64,000 nucleotides of DNA from Paenibacillus bouchesdurhonensis (GCF_900155685.1 NZ_LT732548.1:3849048-3913047), one strand, 5' to 3'; positions 34,002-42,390 are shown, counted from the first letter of the stretch. Notes: generated from the sequence alone by a model not told the origin. Translations and numbers: made by a program.

Positions 34002-35157
34002 CTGTAACCACTCCTTTAGCTTTAATAAGACGGTTCGCCAATCTCCGCTCGCCTTCCGAATCGATTAGCTCAGCCTGCTCGTCGTCCAGCGTAAATAGCG
34101 TCAGGTTAGCGTCATCTCCCACCTGAATCCGGCCCAGCTCCGGTTTGTCTAGCCAGTCAGCCGCATGGCGGGTAACCGCATCGATCGTCTCTTCCAGCGA
34201 ATAACCCAGACTAAGAAATTTGCTTAAAACGTTGGCCATGCTGTAAACCGGGCCATTCAGCCGATTCCCCCGGTAAATATCGGTGCTGATCGTATGAAGA
34301 CCAATCCCATGCCGCATGGCCGCTTCGGCCACCTTAAAGGAGAAGCTTGCCGTGCCATGTCCAACATCTAGATGAACGCCTCTCTCTATCGCATCGGTCA
34401 ATACTTGCAGCGGATGATCTTCCTCATCAAATAAATTGTTCGTCTTTCCGTTAAGATAATGCGTAATGATATCTTTTCGCTGCAAAAGTGGAATTACCTC
34501 TCGAATATCCGGGGGACCCGAACCGATGTGCACCATTAGCGGGAGTCCCGTGTCGTCCGACAACTCCCTGGCTATGCAAAGCGGCTTCAAGCCGCTTTCG
34601 CCGACAACGCTCCTACTGATCCGCGCTTTTAACCCTACGATGAAATCCCCGCAGGACTGAATCTTCCGTTTGATCTGCTCCTTATCGATCCATTCCAGCC
34701 AGGACAATTCATCTACTCTTAACAACCCGATGCGCGAAATGTTCAAAAAAGCAAAAACCCTCGTCTTAGTCTGCTCGCTATCGGCCAGCAGATCGGCAAT
34801 TCGATCCGCACCGCAACTTCCGGCATCGATAATCGTTGTCACTCCCTGCTTCACGCCGATCTCATCGATCTCGTCCCCATAGGGATCGAACTCAGGAAAG
34901 GCATGAACATGCATATCGATCCAGCCACTCGATACATAAGCGCCTGTCACGTTCACCAGCGGCTGTCCGCTTCCTTTTCCGGCTTCGGTTATTTCGGCGA
35001 TTTTTCCATTCTCAATGACGATATCTATCTTCTCGCCGTTCACCCTTTTTACATCACGGAGTACGAACCTTTCGTTCAATCCTTGTATTTCGCCTTTCAA
35101 AGCCCCTGCTCTACCTCTCCCTATTTCCGTTTCAACACTATCATCCAATACTACCAC
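33967..35157 (-). CDS. Amidohydrolase/deacetylase-type metallohydrolase
   Basis: Up to 396-residue amidohydrolase-superfamily protein, dihydroorotase-like. Metal ligands appear in GWIDMHVHAFPEFDPYG near residue 76, then MVHIGSGPPD near 203, TISTDIYRGNRLNG near 291 and the closing domain with VGDDANLTLFTLDDEQ. Relatives remove acyl groups from amino acids or sugars; here it could free the amino group later eliminated by DgaE (inference). It is the first gene of the operon. The start is uncertain: GTG 35157 or TTG 35148 with GGTGG before it; the first 25 residues look non-conserved. Confidence 0.78.
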   Translation of the reverse strand: MVVLDDSVETEIGRGRAGALKGEIQGLNERFVLRDVKRVNGEKIDIVIENGKIAEITEAGKGSGQPLVNVTGAYVSSGWIDMHVHAFPEFDPYGDEIDEIGVKQGVTTIIDAGSCGADRIADLLADSEQTKTRVFAFLNISRIGLLRVDELSWLEWIDKEQIKRKIQSCGDFIVGLKARISRSVVGESGLKPLCIARELSDDTGLPLMVHIGSGPPDIREVIPLLQRKDIITHYLNGKTNNLFDEEDHPLQVLTDAIERGVHLDVGHGTASFSFKVAEAAMRHGIGLHTISTDIYRGNRLNGPVYSMANVLSKFLSLGYSLEETIDAVTRHAADWLDKPELGRIQVGDDANLTLFTLDDEQAELIDSEGERRLANRLIKAKGVVTGGEYIECEVRA

Positions 35158-35170
35158 CCGCTCCCCATCG

Positions 35171-35238
35171 AAACATTATAATGTTTAAAATAACATGCAT
35201 ACGCCAGAAAGTAAACATAACGTTATAATGTTTATATC
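35171..35238 (-). promoter_or_regulatory. Promoter and twin operators of the dga-like operon
   Basis: AAACATTATAATGTTT at 35171-35186 is a perfect 16-base palindrome; TAACGTTATAATGTTT at 35218-35233 repeats it with two changes, 47 bases away. Between them on the minus strand, TTTACT and TATTTT 17 bases apart form a possible -35/-10. The outer copy lies beside the -35 and the inner one at the transcription start, a repressor layout. GntR of the same operon is the obvious candidate to bind. Confidence 0.6.
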
Positions 35239-35413
35239 TGGCGTTCCCTCTGCATCCGACGGTTCGCCCTCCTCTATCCATAACTTACCTCCCCTATTTC
35301 TCTTTAATGCATGTTAGAATGAGGTTGCGCAAAATTACAAAATTGTAACTATTGTCGTATTCAGTCTATCATGTTTTCAAAAACTCATAGAATGATTTGG
35401 AGGGAATTTAATC

Positions 35414-36157
35414 ATGAAAAACAAGCAACTAAAATCAATAATAACAGGCAGCATAGCAACGGCTGTACTTGCTGCAGGACTTATATTGCCATCTGGCACA
35501 AAAGCAGAAGCAGCTTCAACTCCGTCTAGTGATTGGCAAAAGCAAGTTCAACAAATTTGGTTGAAATGGAGCTGGAATGAATCTTTTGACAATGTAAAAT
35601 GGTATATTCCTAGCCTGCCTGCGCCAGGGAATCAGACTGAGACACCGCAAGCGCCGCAGAAGGAAACACCGACTGCGCCTAGTCAAAAGCCGACTACTCC
35701 AAGCCAGAAACCATCAACTGACAATGGAACGACTACGGCACCAACTACACCAAGCAAGGACAACAATACAAGCGGACAAACAGACGAAGCTTCCTTTGCC
35801 GCGCAGGTAGTTGATCTGGTGAACAAAGAGCGCAGCAAGGCAGGCCTGAAGCCGCTTGCGACGCAAGACGATCTAACCAAAGTGGCTGTTGCCAAAGCAG
35901 CGGATATGCGCCAAAATGGATATTTTGACCATCAATCGCCTACGTACGGCTCTCCATTTGATATGATGAAGCAATTTGGAGTTTCCTACAGCTATGCCGG
36001 TGAAAATATCGCCAAAGGCCAACGCACGCCTGCCGAAGTCATGAACGCTTGGATGAACAGCGAAGGACACCGCCAAAACATTATGAGCGCCAACTTTACG
36101 AACATTGGCGTAGCTTACGACAACGGTTACTGGGTTCAAGAGTTCATTGGAAAATAA
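35414..36157 (+). CDS. Secreted CAP/SCP-domain protein (YkwD-like)
   Basis: 247-residue exported protein. A signal peptide (residues 1-33, ending TKAEAAS) precedes a 30-residue WQKQVQQIWLKWSWNESFD segment, a Pro/Thr/Ser linker (about 75-125) and a C-terminal CAP domain with VVDLVNKERSKAGLKPL, YFDHQSPTYGSPFDMM and the AGENIAKGQRTPAEVMNAWM and SEGHRQNIM motifs. Members are abundant in spores and culture fluid of Bacillales; activity is unknown. GGAGGG precedes ATG 35414. It is monocistronic. Confidence 0.92.
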   Translation: MKNKQLKSIITGSIATAVLAAGLILPSGTKAEAASTPSSDWQKQVQQIWLKWSWNESFDNVKWYIPSLPAPGNQTETPQAPQKETPTAPSQKPTTPSQKPSTDNGTTTAPTTPSKDNNTSGQTDEASFAAQVVDLVNKERSKAGLKPLATQDDLTKVAVAKAADMRQNGYFDHQSPTYGSPFDMMKQFGVSYSYAGENIAKGQRTPAEVMNAWMNSEGHRQNIMSANFTNIGVAYDNGYWVQEFIGK

Positions 36158-36170
36158 TATAGCTCATTCT

Positions 36171-36205
36171 TAAGAACCTAGGCCCCTTGTGGGCCTAGGT
36201 TCTTA
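36171..36205. terminator. Bidirectional terminator between CAP and kinase genes
   Basis: TAAGAACCTAGGCCC and GGGCCTAGGTTCTTA form a perfect 15-base stem around CTTGT. T-rich sequence follows on the plus strand. It serves the CAP gene and probably the convergent histidine kinase. Confidence 0.85.
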
Positions 36206-36254
36206 AAGTTATTTTTGACTATGTTGGGTAAAAAATTACTAACCCGCGGCTTTC

Positions 36255-37628
36255 TCATTTAGGAAAACAAATGTCAAAACGAGTACCCTCACCGGGCTTG
36301 CTCTTAATGGAAATACTTCCCCCATGTGCTTCAACGATGGCCTTAACGATCGCTAGTCCAATTCCTGCCCCCCCTGTTTTGCGATTACGAGATTTGTCAC
36401 CACGGTAAAAACGTTCAAAAATATACGGCAGTTCCTCAGCCTCAATGCCGGGTCCTGTGTCCGTAATCATGACCAAAGCTTGATCCGAGTTTTCCAGCAT
36501 TTCAATGGAAATCTGGCCCTCATTCGTATATTTATACGCATTCTCTAGAAGATTGGCAAAAACTTGGGTTAAACGTCCAGCGTCACCGGATATATACAGC
36601 TTATCCTGCTCTTTAATAACAAGCTCAATTGGCTTCCCCTCAAATTGTCCTTTAATGGAGTTCACCGAAATCTTAATGATCTCGTTTAAACAAAGCCTTT
36701 CACGCTGCAGCTTCACCATCGGATTTTCTACACGCGTCAAACTTTCTAAATCTTGAATAAGCTTGACTAAACGCATCACTTGCTCATGGCAGATCTCCAG
36801 CTTTTCTGAACTCACTTCCCAGATCCCATCCTGAAAGGCTTCAATGTGACTTTGAATCGTTGTTAGCGGCGTACGCAATTCATGCGCAATATCAGCGGTC
36901 AAGTGCTTGCGCAATTTGTCCTGCTGCTGTAGCGAATCGGCCAGATGATTAAGAGCAAGCCCCACCTCCTCGATTTCGGTTTGTCGGCTAGAGATCGGAA
37001 CCCGCGAGGATAAGTTTCCTTCCTTCATTTGAGCAGCGATCTGCCTAATGCGAACTAAAGGCCTGCTTAGACTGTTTGACATTAAAATACTAAACACAGT
37101 CACACCAGCGATGACAGCAACAAGTGCCCACCCGAGCAAAGTATTGAACAGCTTCAGGAACTGACGATTTTGCGTTTCGAAGCTGCCTGCGATCCCGATG
37201 ATTTCAAGGCTGCCTATTTTTTCACCATTTTTTATAATATCTCGTGTCACGACATGATCAGCTTCAGATTCACTCACTTTCCCGTGCATTCCCTTAGAAG
37301 CCGAGCCATGCATCATCCTCCCCATGTTCTCGGTATCCCAAATGATATTCCCCGCTGCATCATAGATTCTAATATCATAATTACGCAGCATGGCCTGATG
37401 GGATATCGACATCAGGTTATTCATTCTCCACTGTCCTGAATTAACATTATAGGAGCCTTTCAAATCCTCTAGGATGGTATTAGCCTCTGCTTCATACTGA
37501 TGTTGTACGTACTTGCCGAATGAAAAAGACATCGCGAAATAAACAAGCAGCATAATTGTCAGGAGCGAACCGAGACTTACGCCAATATGGGAAAAAAGAA
37601 GTTTTCTACGCAGCCCCCTGCTATTCAT
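36255..37628 (-). CDS. OmpR-type sensor histidine kinase
   Basis: 457-residue membrane kinase. Helix 1 near residues 13-35, external sensor to about 160 with a Met/His-rich stretch (MGRMMHGSASKGMHGK near 100), helix 2 near 165-185 and HAMP to about 240. HisKA with TADIAHELRTPLTTIQSH (His near 247) and HATPase with ITDTGPGIEAEELPYIFERF follow. The partner regulator gene overlaps it by eight bases. The Met/His residues in the sensor and the Met-rich exported protein in the same operon suggest a metal such as copper as signal (inference). Confidence 0.92.
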   Translation of the reverse strand: MNSRGLRRKLLFSHIGVSLGSLLTIMLLVYFAMSFSFGKYVQHQYEAEANTILEDLKGSYNVNSGQWRMNNLMSISHQAMLRNYDIRIYDAAGNIIWDTENMGRMMHGSASKGMHGKVSESEADHVVTRDIIKNGEKIGSLEIIGIAGSFETQNRQFLKLFNTLLGWALVAVIAGVTVFSILMSNSLSRPLVRIRQIAAQMKEGNLSSRVPISSRQTEIEEVGLALNHLADSLQQQDKLRKHLTADIAHELRTPLTTIQSHIEAFQDGIWEVSSEKLEICHEQVMRLVKLIQDLESLTRVENPMVKLQRERLCLNEIIKISVNSIKGQFEGKPIELVIKEQDKLYISGDAGRLTQVFANLLENAYKYTNEGQISIEMLENSDQALVMITDTGPGIEAEELPYIFERFYRGDKSRNRKTGGAGIGLAIVKAIVEAHGGSISIKSKPGEGTRFDICFPK

Positions 37629-38328
37629 CCGAATCCACCTGGAACTTATAGCCTATGCCGTATACGGTGGCAATAAAGGTTGGAGTTTTGGGATCATCTC
37701 CGATTTTTTGGCGAATGTTCTTGATGTGGACATCTATGGTACGATCCATGCCTTCAAAATCGTCTCCTTGGATAAGATTAACCAGCTCGGAGCGTCCAAA
37801 TACCCGCTTGGGGTACTTGGCCAGAATTTCCAATAATTTAAATTCAATTGGTGTTAAGGATACCGCGGTTCCTCCGAGTTTCACCTCGTACCGCTCCGGA
37901 TCGATGCTCAGGAAGCTTTTATTGAATGACATCGTTTTTCCCCGATCCGTGTTTTCCGAGTTCTTCGTTCTTCTTAACAAGCTCATCACTCTCGCCATCA
38001 GCTCCCGAGGACTAAACGGCTTGACCAGATAATCATCCGCGCCGATCTGCAGACCGTACACCAAATCATCCTCGCTGCTTTTAGCGGTTAACATCAGAAT
38101 GGGAACCTCCGATGTTCTGCGAATCGTTTGGCAAACTTCTTCCCCCGAAATGTCCGGCAGCATCAAATCCAGAATAATGAGGCTTAGCTTCAGATTTTTA
38201 AACATCTGAAGCGCTCCTTTTCCCGATTCGGCTTCATAAACGCAGTATTCATTTTTCTCCAAATACGCTTTAATAACTTGACGAAGACTAGGCTCATCAT
38301 CGACAATTAAAATTTTGATTCGATCCAT
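37621..38328 (-). CDS. OmpR-family response regulator
   Basis: 235-residue regulator: receiver domain with IKILIVDDEPSLRQVIKAYL, phosphoacceptor Asp in LSLIILDLMLPDISGEE near 53 and Lys in DDYLVKPFSPRELMARVM near 103, then a winged-helix DNA-binding domain ending FIATVYGIGYKFQVDSDE. It is co-transcribed with the kinase downstream and a small exported protein 38 bases upstream. Confidence 0.93.
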   Translation of the reverse strand: MDRIKILIVDDEPSLRQVIKAYLEKNEYCVYEAESGKGALQMFKNLKLSLIILDLMLPDISGEEVCQTIRRTSEVPILMLTAKSSEDDLVYGLQIGADDYLVKPFSPRELMARVMSLLRRTKNSENTDRGKTMSFNKSFLSIDPERYEVKLGGTAVSLTPIEFKLLEILAKYPKRVFGRSELVNLIQGDDFEGMDRTIDVHIKNIRQKIGDDPKTPTFIATVYGIGYKFQVDSDE

Positions 38329-38366
38329 CGTTCAACCTCATTGTTATATCTTTGACAAAGATCAAT

Positions 38367-38627
38367 TTAAAAGCCCATCATGCCGCCACGCATTTGCGCA
38401 TTGTTGTTCATCATTCGCTGCGGGCCATTTCCGCCATGACAGTTATTATACATCTCTTCGATTTGTTTATCCGAAAAATTAGGATGCATTTGCCTTGCAT
38501 AAGGCAGCATTTGTTCAAAGAATTTGAAGCGGCTATCCGCATCATTATTGGTGTTTGCAGCATATGCCGCTGTCCCAATTCCCATGACTATAGCTGCTGT
38601 AGCGATTCCGATCCAAATTTTCTTCAT
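38367..38627 (-). CDS. Met/His-rich small exported protein
   Basis: 86-residue protein with a signal peptide (IATAAIVMGIGTAAYAAN). The mature part is helical (FKFFEQMLPYARQMHPNFSD) and ends in a Met-, Asn- and Gly-rich tail with EMYNNCHGGNGPQRMMN. ATG 38627 is set by the GGAGGAGATAATA in front; an upstream extension lacks a signal. As first gene of a two-component operon whose sensor is also Met/His-rich, it may bind copper or silver outside the cell; it resembles no family I can name with certainty. Confidence 0.7.
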   Translation of the reverse strand: MKKIWIGIATAAIVMGIGTAAYAANTNNDADSRFKFFEQMLPYARQMHPNFSDKQIEEMYNNCHGGNGPQRMMNNNAQMRGGMMGF

Positions 38628-38711
38628 TATTATCTCCTCCTTACAAAACAATATAAACTACAATTATGAAGAACTGATTTATATATTGTGTATAAGTTGT
38701 TAAGTCCATTT

Positions 38712-38754
38712 CATAAAAAAAAAAGCCTTGATGCCGAATTCCTGTCAAGGCTTT
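38712..38754 (-). terminator. Terminator downstream of the PadR/monooxygenase remnant
   Basis: AAAGCCTTGA and TCAAGGCTTT pair around 13 bases; the minus strand then reads ten T in a row, a strong Rho-independent terminator. It lies past the decayed genes at 38775-39135. Confidence 0.85.
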
Positions 38755-38774
38755 AAGATAGACTAATAACCATT

Positions 38775-38882
38775 CTATTCGCTTAATAATATCCGCTTAA
38801 TGACTTCGCCGTCAAAATCTTTAACGCAGAACTCACCGTTCTCCGCTATCGGCGGCCCAAATACGAAAGCTATTCTTGTTTC
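38775..38882 (-). pseudogene. Remnant of an unidentified coding region
   Basis: In a different frame from the monooxygenase remnant, about 35 codons without a start read FVFGPPIAENGEF, then VKDFDGEVIKRILLSE, and stop 21 bases before the terminator. The composition looks coding, but there is no start codon and the piece is too short to name. It may be the tail of the gene that once ended at this terminator. Confidence 0.35.
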
Positions 38883-39135
38883 AAACCTTCCTTTACGGCC
38901 TTCACTTCATACATATTGACAGTCGTACTAATAATGTAATCCGGCGCCGGTTTGCCTCTATTTTGCCGATGTCACTGGATATGAACGTCGCTTTTCTCCC
39001 AATTTTTCCATTCCTCCAGCGATCTCCACCGAATCATGACGCCGACCTCTTTGTGCTCTGCGAATGACGATACAATTCCGCATAACAGGTATCATTCGCC
39101 CTTCAAGCGCCTGATCATTTGATCCACGCCTACGT
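38870..39135 (-). pseudogene. Decayed antibiotic biosynthesis monooxygenase-like gene
   Basis: One frame on the minus strand reads DQMIRRLKGE, stop, YLLCGIVSSFAEHKEVGVMI and RWRSLEEWKNWEKSDVHIQ, stop, then HRQNRGKPAPDYIISTTVNM and YEVKAVKEGLKQE before its stop at 38870. The VGVMIRW, SLEEWKNWE and VHIQ-HR blocks are those of small ABM-type monooxygenases. The second stop is TGA where GGA (Gly) is expected, a single change. It starts next to the PadR gene on the same strand and was probably its regulated partner. Confidence 0.65.
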
Positions 39136-39139
39136 CTGC

Positions 39140-39832
39140 TTATTTACTATTCTCGCTGGTTCGCTGAGATTCGGTTCCATCATTGCTTCTGACTGGAACA
39201 GAAGCCAGATTTTCAGTTAAGCTGGCTTGAAGTTTAGCCATGAGGTCTTGAAACTGCCCGGCTTGCTTGGAAGAGGGATTCTCTTTTGCCGCTTCGGAGG
39301 CTCTTGCCATCAAATAAACGACATCCGACCATTCCTTCATCAGGCTGCGCAAAACATGCTTCCCATGTCCGCCGCCATGCGGCCGGTGCCGCCCGCGGTG
39401 TTCCCAGCGGTTCTCTGCCTGTTCCGTGTCTTCTGCACCTCTCTGTTCACGAAGATACGCTAATCCCTCATTCGTAATATGGTACAGCTTCTTGCCGCCC
39501 TTCTCGCTGCTGCCTATTAACTGCATGTCCTCAAGCCACTGCAAATTCGGATAAACAGAACCGGGGCTTGGCGTATACAAACCGCCCGTTTTCTCTTCCA
39601 TCGTCTTAATCAACTGATACCCGTGCATCGGTTCAGTGGCCAGCAGTTCAAGCAGTGCAAATTTAAATTTCCCGCGCTCAAAAAAGCGCTTGCCTTCCCC
39701 CCGTCCTTTAAAGCCTTCGCGTCCGCCGCCATGGCGATGCCTCAGGAATAACTCCTGGTAAATTTCTTCCTTGTTATATCTGCCGTGTCCATGTTGATTC
39801 CCTGACCAAGCACCATAATGATGAAACTTCAT
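39140..39832 (-). CDS. PadR-family transcriptional regulator
   Basis: 230-residue regulator. After a His/Gly-rich N-terminal 50 residues, the PadR winged helix runs from KFALLELLATEPMHGYQLIK (near 55) through GLYTPSPGSVYPNLQWLEDM, and a helical C-terminal half with a His/Gly/Arg-rich insert (HRGRHRPHGGGHGKH) follows. PadR proteins repress efflux or detoxification genes and respond to small molecules. ATG 39832 is set by GAGGAG; a TTG six codons earlier lies before that site. A strong inverted repeat covers its promoter, pointing to self-control. Confidence 0.9.
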   Translation of the reverse strand: MKFHHYGAWSGNQHGHGRYNKEEIYQELFLRHRHGGGREGFKGRGEGKRFFERGKFKFALLELLATEPMHGYQLIKTMEEKTGGLYTPSPGSVYPNLQWLEDMQLIGSSEKGGKKLYHITNEGLAYLREQRGAEDTEQAENRWEHRGRHRPHGGGHGKHVLRSLMKEWSDVVYLMARASEAAKENPSSKQAGQFQDLMAKLQASLTENLASVPVRSNDGTESQRTSENSK

Positions 39833-39847
39833 CCCATTCTCACTCCT

Positions 39848-39888
39848 CAATACGATATATCGTTATAATATAGCGATATATCGTATTG
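39848..39888. promoter_or_regulatory. Twin-palindrome operator upstream of padR
   Basis: CAATACGATATATCG (39848-39862) and its exact complement CGATATATCGTATTG (39874-39888) are separated by eleven bases. Each arm contains the palindrome CGATATATCG, with centres 21 bases apart, two helical turns. It ends 16 bases before the padR start, as expected for binding of a PadR dimer pair. Confidence 0.7.
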
Positions 39889-39934
39889 GTCAATAGCTTT
39901 TAGAAAAGAATTACATGTTTTGTAAATATAATAA

Positions 39935-39966
39935 ACCGGAGGCTTTGGTGATCCAAAGCCTCCGGT
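39935..39966 (-). terminator. Terminator of the MFS gene
   Basis: ACCGGAGGCTTTGG and CCAAAGCCTCCGGT form a perfect 14-base stem with a TGAT loop. The minus strand continues TTATTATATTT. Confidence 0.8.
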
Positions 39967-40013
39967 TAGCTAATCTCGGCGTATGCTGCGGTATAGTGTA
40001 CAGTGAAGCTGCG

Positions 40014-41195
40014 TCAATTCGTTTCAGACGAAAGACCAGCGTCGTTTTGCGGGCACAGCCCTTTATTTTTTAACAAGTGCTTTACAAAGAAAATGAACAA
40101 CAACAAGGAAAACGCGACCGAAGCAGCGCTAACCGTAAACAATACCTGGTAGCTGGTATGCTGGGATATCCAGCCTAACACGATAGCGCCCAGCCCAATG
40201 CCAAGATCGGTAGCGGTTAACAAGGACGCATTGGCTCCCCCTCTCCGTTCTGGATGGGCCAGACGGATCGTTGCCGCTTGCAGCGTCGGCTGTGCTGAGC
40301 CAAAACCAATACCGTATAAAACAGCCGATGTCAGCATGCCGAATAGTCCGGCCGAGAAACTGAGCACCATCAATGCCAGAATCGTAATCATTAGAGACGG
40401 AATAATGACAAATGCCTCACCATGACGATCCGATAGTTTTCCTGCGATAGGGCGAATTAAAAATAGGGTCACGGCATAAACGAGAAAGAATGTACCGGAA
40501 TTGACCTTGACCGAACTGGCAAGCAGCGGAACAAAGGTCGTAATGCCTCCGTAAGCAATCGTCAGGAAAAAAACAGCAGCGGTGACAGGCAGGACGGATT
40601 TTTCGAAGAGCTCGATTCTCGTAGTCCTCTTTTGCGGCTGGAACGGGATTTTAGCGCCAAATGTAAACAGCAGCGCTGCGACGGAAAGACCCACGGCGGA
40701 CAGAAATAGGGCGCTATACGATAGATGCTGTACAACCCAGATGCCGAAGAGCGGAGCGATCGCCATAGCGAGAGTCATGGCTGTGCCAAACCAGCCCATT
40801 CCCTCCCCGCGGCGGGTAGCGGGGATCATATCCGTAGCGGCCGTAAAAAGTGCCGTCGTAGATACGGCCCAGCTCATCCCGTGCACGATGCGAATCCATA
40901 TTAAGACGGCGATGCCGCCGATCCAATCGTACATATACATCGCCAAGGCGAAGAGGATCAGTCCCCAAATGATAAAGGGACGCCTTCCGAACCGATCCAA
41001 CAGCACGCCGACGATCGGACGGAAAATAACGGCAGACAGCATAAACGCCCCCGTTACCATGCCAACCTGCGCTTCGTCGCCGCCCAGCTCTTTGATAAAC
41101 AGCGGCAGCGTTGGAAGCAGCAAATAAAATCCAGTGAACAGAAGCAGCGTTCCAACCGTCATAAAAATAAACGACTTCGTCCAAAGACGCTCCAC
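40014..41195 (-). CDS. MFS transporter
   Basis: 393-residue major facilitator protein with 12 hydrophobic segments. The loop between helices 2 and 3 carries GVLLDRFGRRPFIIWGLILF, and the equivalent loop in the second half is AGKLSDRHGEAFVIIPSLMI, both signatures of drug:proton antiporter-type MFS proteins. The substrate is unknown. GTG 41195 follows AGGGAGGG. It is not in an operon. Confidence 0.9.
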   Translation of the reverse strand: MERLWTKSFIFMTVGTLLLFTGFYLLLPTLPLFIKELGGDEAQVGMVTGAFMLSAVIFRPIVGVLLDRFGRRPFIIWGLILFALAMYMYDWIGGIAVLIWIRIVHGMSWAVSTTALFTAATDMIPATRRGEGMGWFGTAMTLAMAIAPLFGIWVVQHLSYSALFLSAVGLSVAALLFTFGAKIPFQPQKRTTRIELFEKSVLPVTAAVFFLTIAYGGITTFVPLLASSVKVNSGTFFLVYAVTLFLIRPIAGKLSDRHGEAFVIIPSLMITILALMVLSFSAGLFGMLTSAVLYGIGFGSAQPTLQAATIRLAHPERRGGANASLLTATDLGIGLGAIVLGWISQHTSYQVLFTVSAASVAFSLLLFIFFVKHLLKNKGLCPQNDAGLSSETN

Positions 41196-41375
41196 GCTTC
41201 ATCCCTCCCTAGTAAGAAGCTATTCTGCCGGTATTCTCAGCATTCTTTCTTTTTCAAGCACAGTCTGCTTGTATCCCACTCCAAGTCAAGCGAAGAAAAT
41301 AAAGTTCCCTCAAGAGACCGTTAAAATCAACGAATCTACCTCGTCCATTGAACCACTCTTTAAATCGTATTTTAG

Positions 41376-41777
41376 CATAAATTAATAGTAAGAAATGAGA
41401 GGGATAAGCCGAAGTTATGGATGATCGATCAAGCCAATGTGTTTAACGGCCCCCTTTGGAACGCTGAAATGTTGCTAAACAAGATAAACAATTACAAGGC
41501 TTACTGGGGAACCCTTTATCAACGCTTCGTTCCTTTTATTGATGGTACGCACCCTTTTCGCGAAGCGCTATCCAAGCTGCATTCCTTGACACGGGATGAC
41601 TTATTTCATGCTGCCAGCAATATTCCAAGAGAGTGGGGCGTATCCGAACAAGATGTAATCACCTTGGTAAATTATATGGAGCATCGGCGAAATGCTATGA
41701 ATTCTTTGATTCAATCCATAATATATAATTTCCCTGTCTGGTATAGACATTACAAGTATCATGGGGGGGCAATATGA
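41376..41777 (+). pseudogene. C-terminal remnant of a HipA-like kinase
   Basis: The frame opens after a TAG at 41373 and reads HKLIVRNERDKPKLWMIDQA, then NVF; the block with LWMID resembles the metal-binding strand of HipA-like kinases. Further on, DDLFHAASNIPREWGVSEQD and VITLVNYMEHRRNAM match the C-terminal end of these proteins. The first ATG (41421, giving 118 residues) comes after the conserved block and has no ribosome binding site. The N-terminal ATP-binding half is missing upstream. The stop overlaps the next start (ATGA), so the original pair was an operon. Confidence 0.55.
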
Positions 41778-42370
41778 ATAACTTCGATAGGATTATTGTT
41801 TTTCCAGGGACTCATATGGCAGGTGTCCCGTATCAAATCGGTCATCATAACCCGACTGAGCTTCCTTATATTGGTGCAGGTGCTCAAGGAGCAGTATTTC
41901 AAATTTCTGCCCAGCAATGCGTAAAAATCTTTGTAAATGAATCAGATGCTGAGACCGAAGCCAAGGCTCTTCTTGCGGCTGCTTCCGCTTCCTTTATTCC
42001 GTTGGTCTATGAGGTCGGCAGAAATTACATCGTGATGGAATACTTCAGCGGGCCTGGGTTAAAAGCATTTCTCACCAACAGGTCAGATTTTCCAGACTTT
42101 ATCGCCGAACAGCTAGTATTAATAATCCAAGAGATGAGACGGATACAGTTCACTCGTATCGATACCGCGTTACGGCATGTCTATGTAACTCCTGAAAATA
42201 CATTAAAGGTCATCGATCATGTGAATTCATATCGGACAGTACAACCCTATCCTCAGCGTATGCTGAAAAGCTTGTCCAATATCGGTTGTCTGCAGCCTTT
42301 TCTCACTTATGTAAGTCATCAGCATCCAGAGCTTTATTTCGAATGGAGTCAAGCGCAAATCATCCCATAG
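41774..42370 (+). CDS. Small protein kinase-like protein, degenerate catalytic loop
   Basis: 198-residue protein with the N-lobe of a Ser/Thr kinase: glycine loop GAGAQGAVFQI near residue 34, Lys in CVKIFVNES near 46, Glu in DAETEAKALL near 57 and hinge IVMEYFSGPGLKAFL near 86. The catalytic loop reads ALRHVYVTPENTLKVIDHVN where active kinases have HxDLxxxN and DFG, so the usual catalytic Asp is not evident. It resembles YrzF-type small kinases of Bacillales. The start overlaps the HipA-like remnant; GGGGGG precedes it. Confidence 0.7.
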   Translation: MNNFDRIIVFPGTHMAGVPYQIGHHNPTELPYIGAGAQGAVFQISAQQCVKIFVNESDAETEAKALLAAASASFIPLVYEVGRNYIVMEYFSGPGLKAFLTNRSDFPDFIAEQLVLIIQEMRRIQFTRIDTALRHVYVTPENTLKVIDHVNSYRTVQPYPQRMLKSLSNIGCLQPFLTYVSHQHPELYFEWSQAQIIP

Positions 42371-42390
42371 AATAGTATTTGGTTATAGAA

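Noticed and set aside
40582..41127. 181-codon plus-strand open frame opposite the MFS gene
   Set aside because: Antisense shadow of the transporter; no start signal and no recognisable protein.
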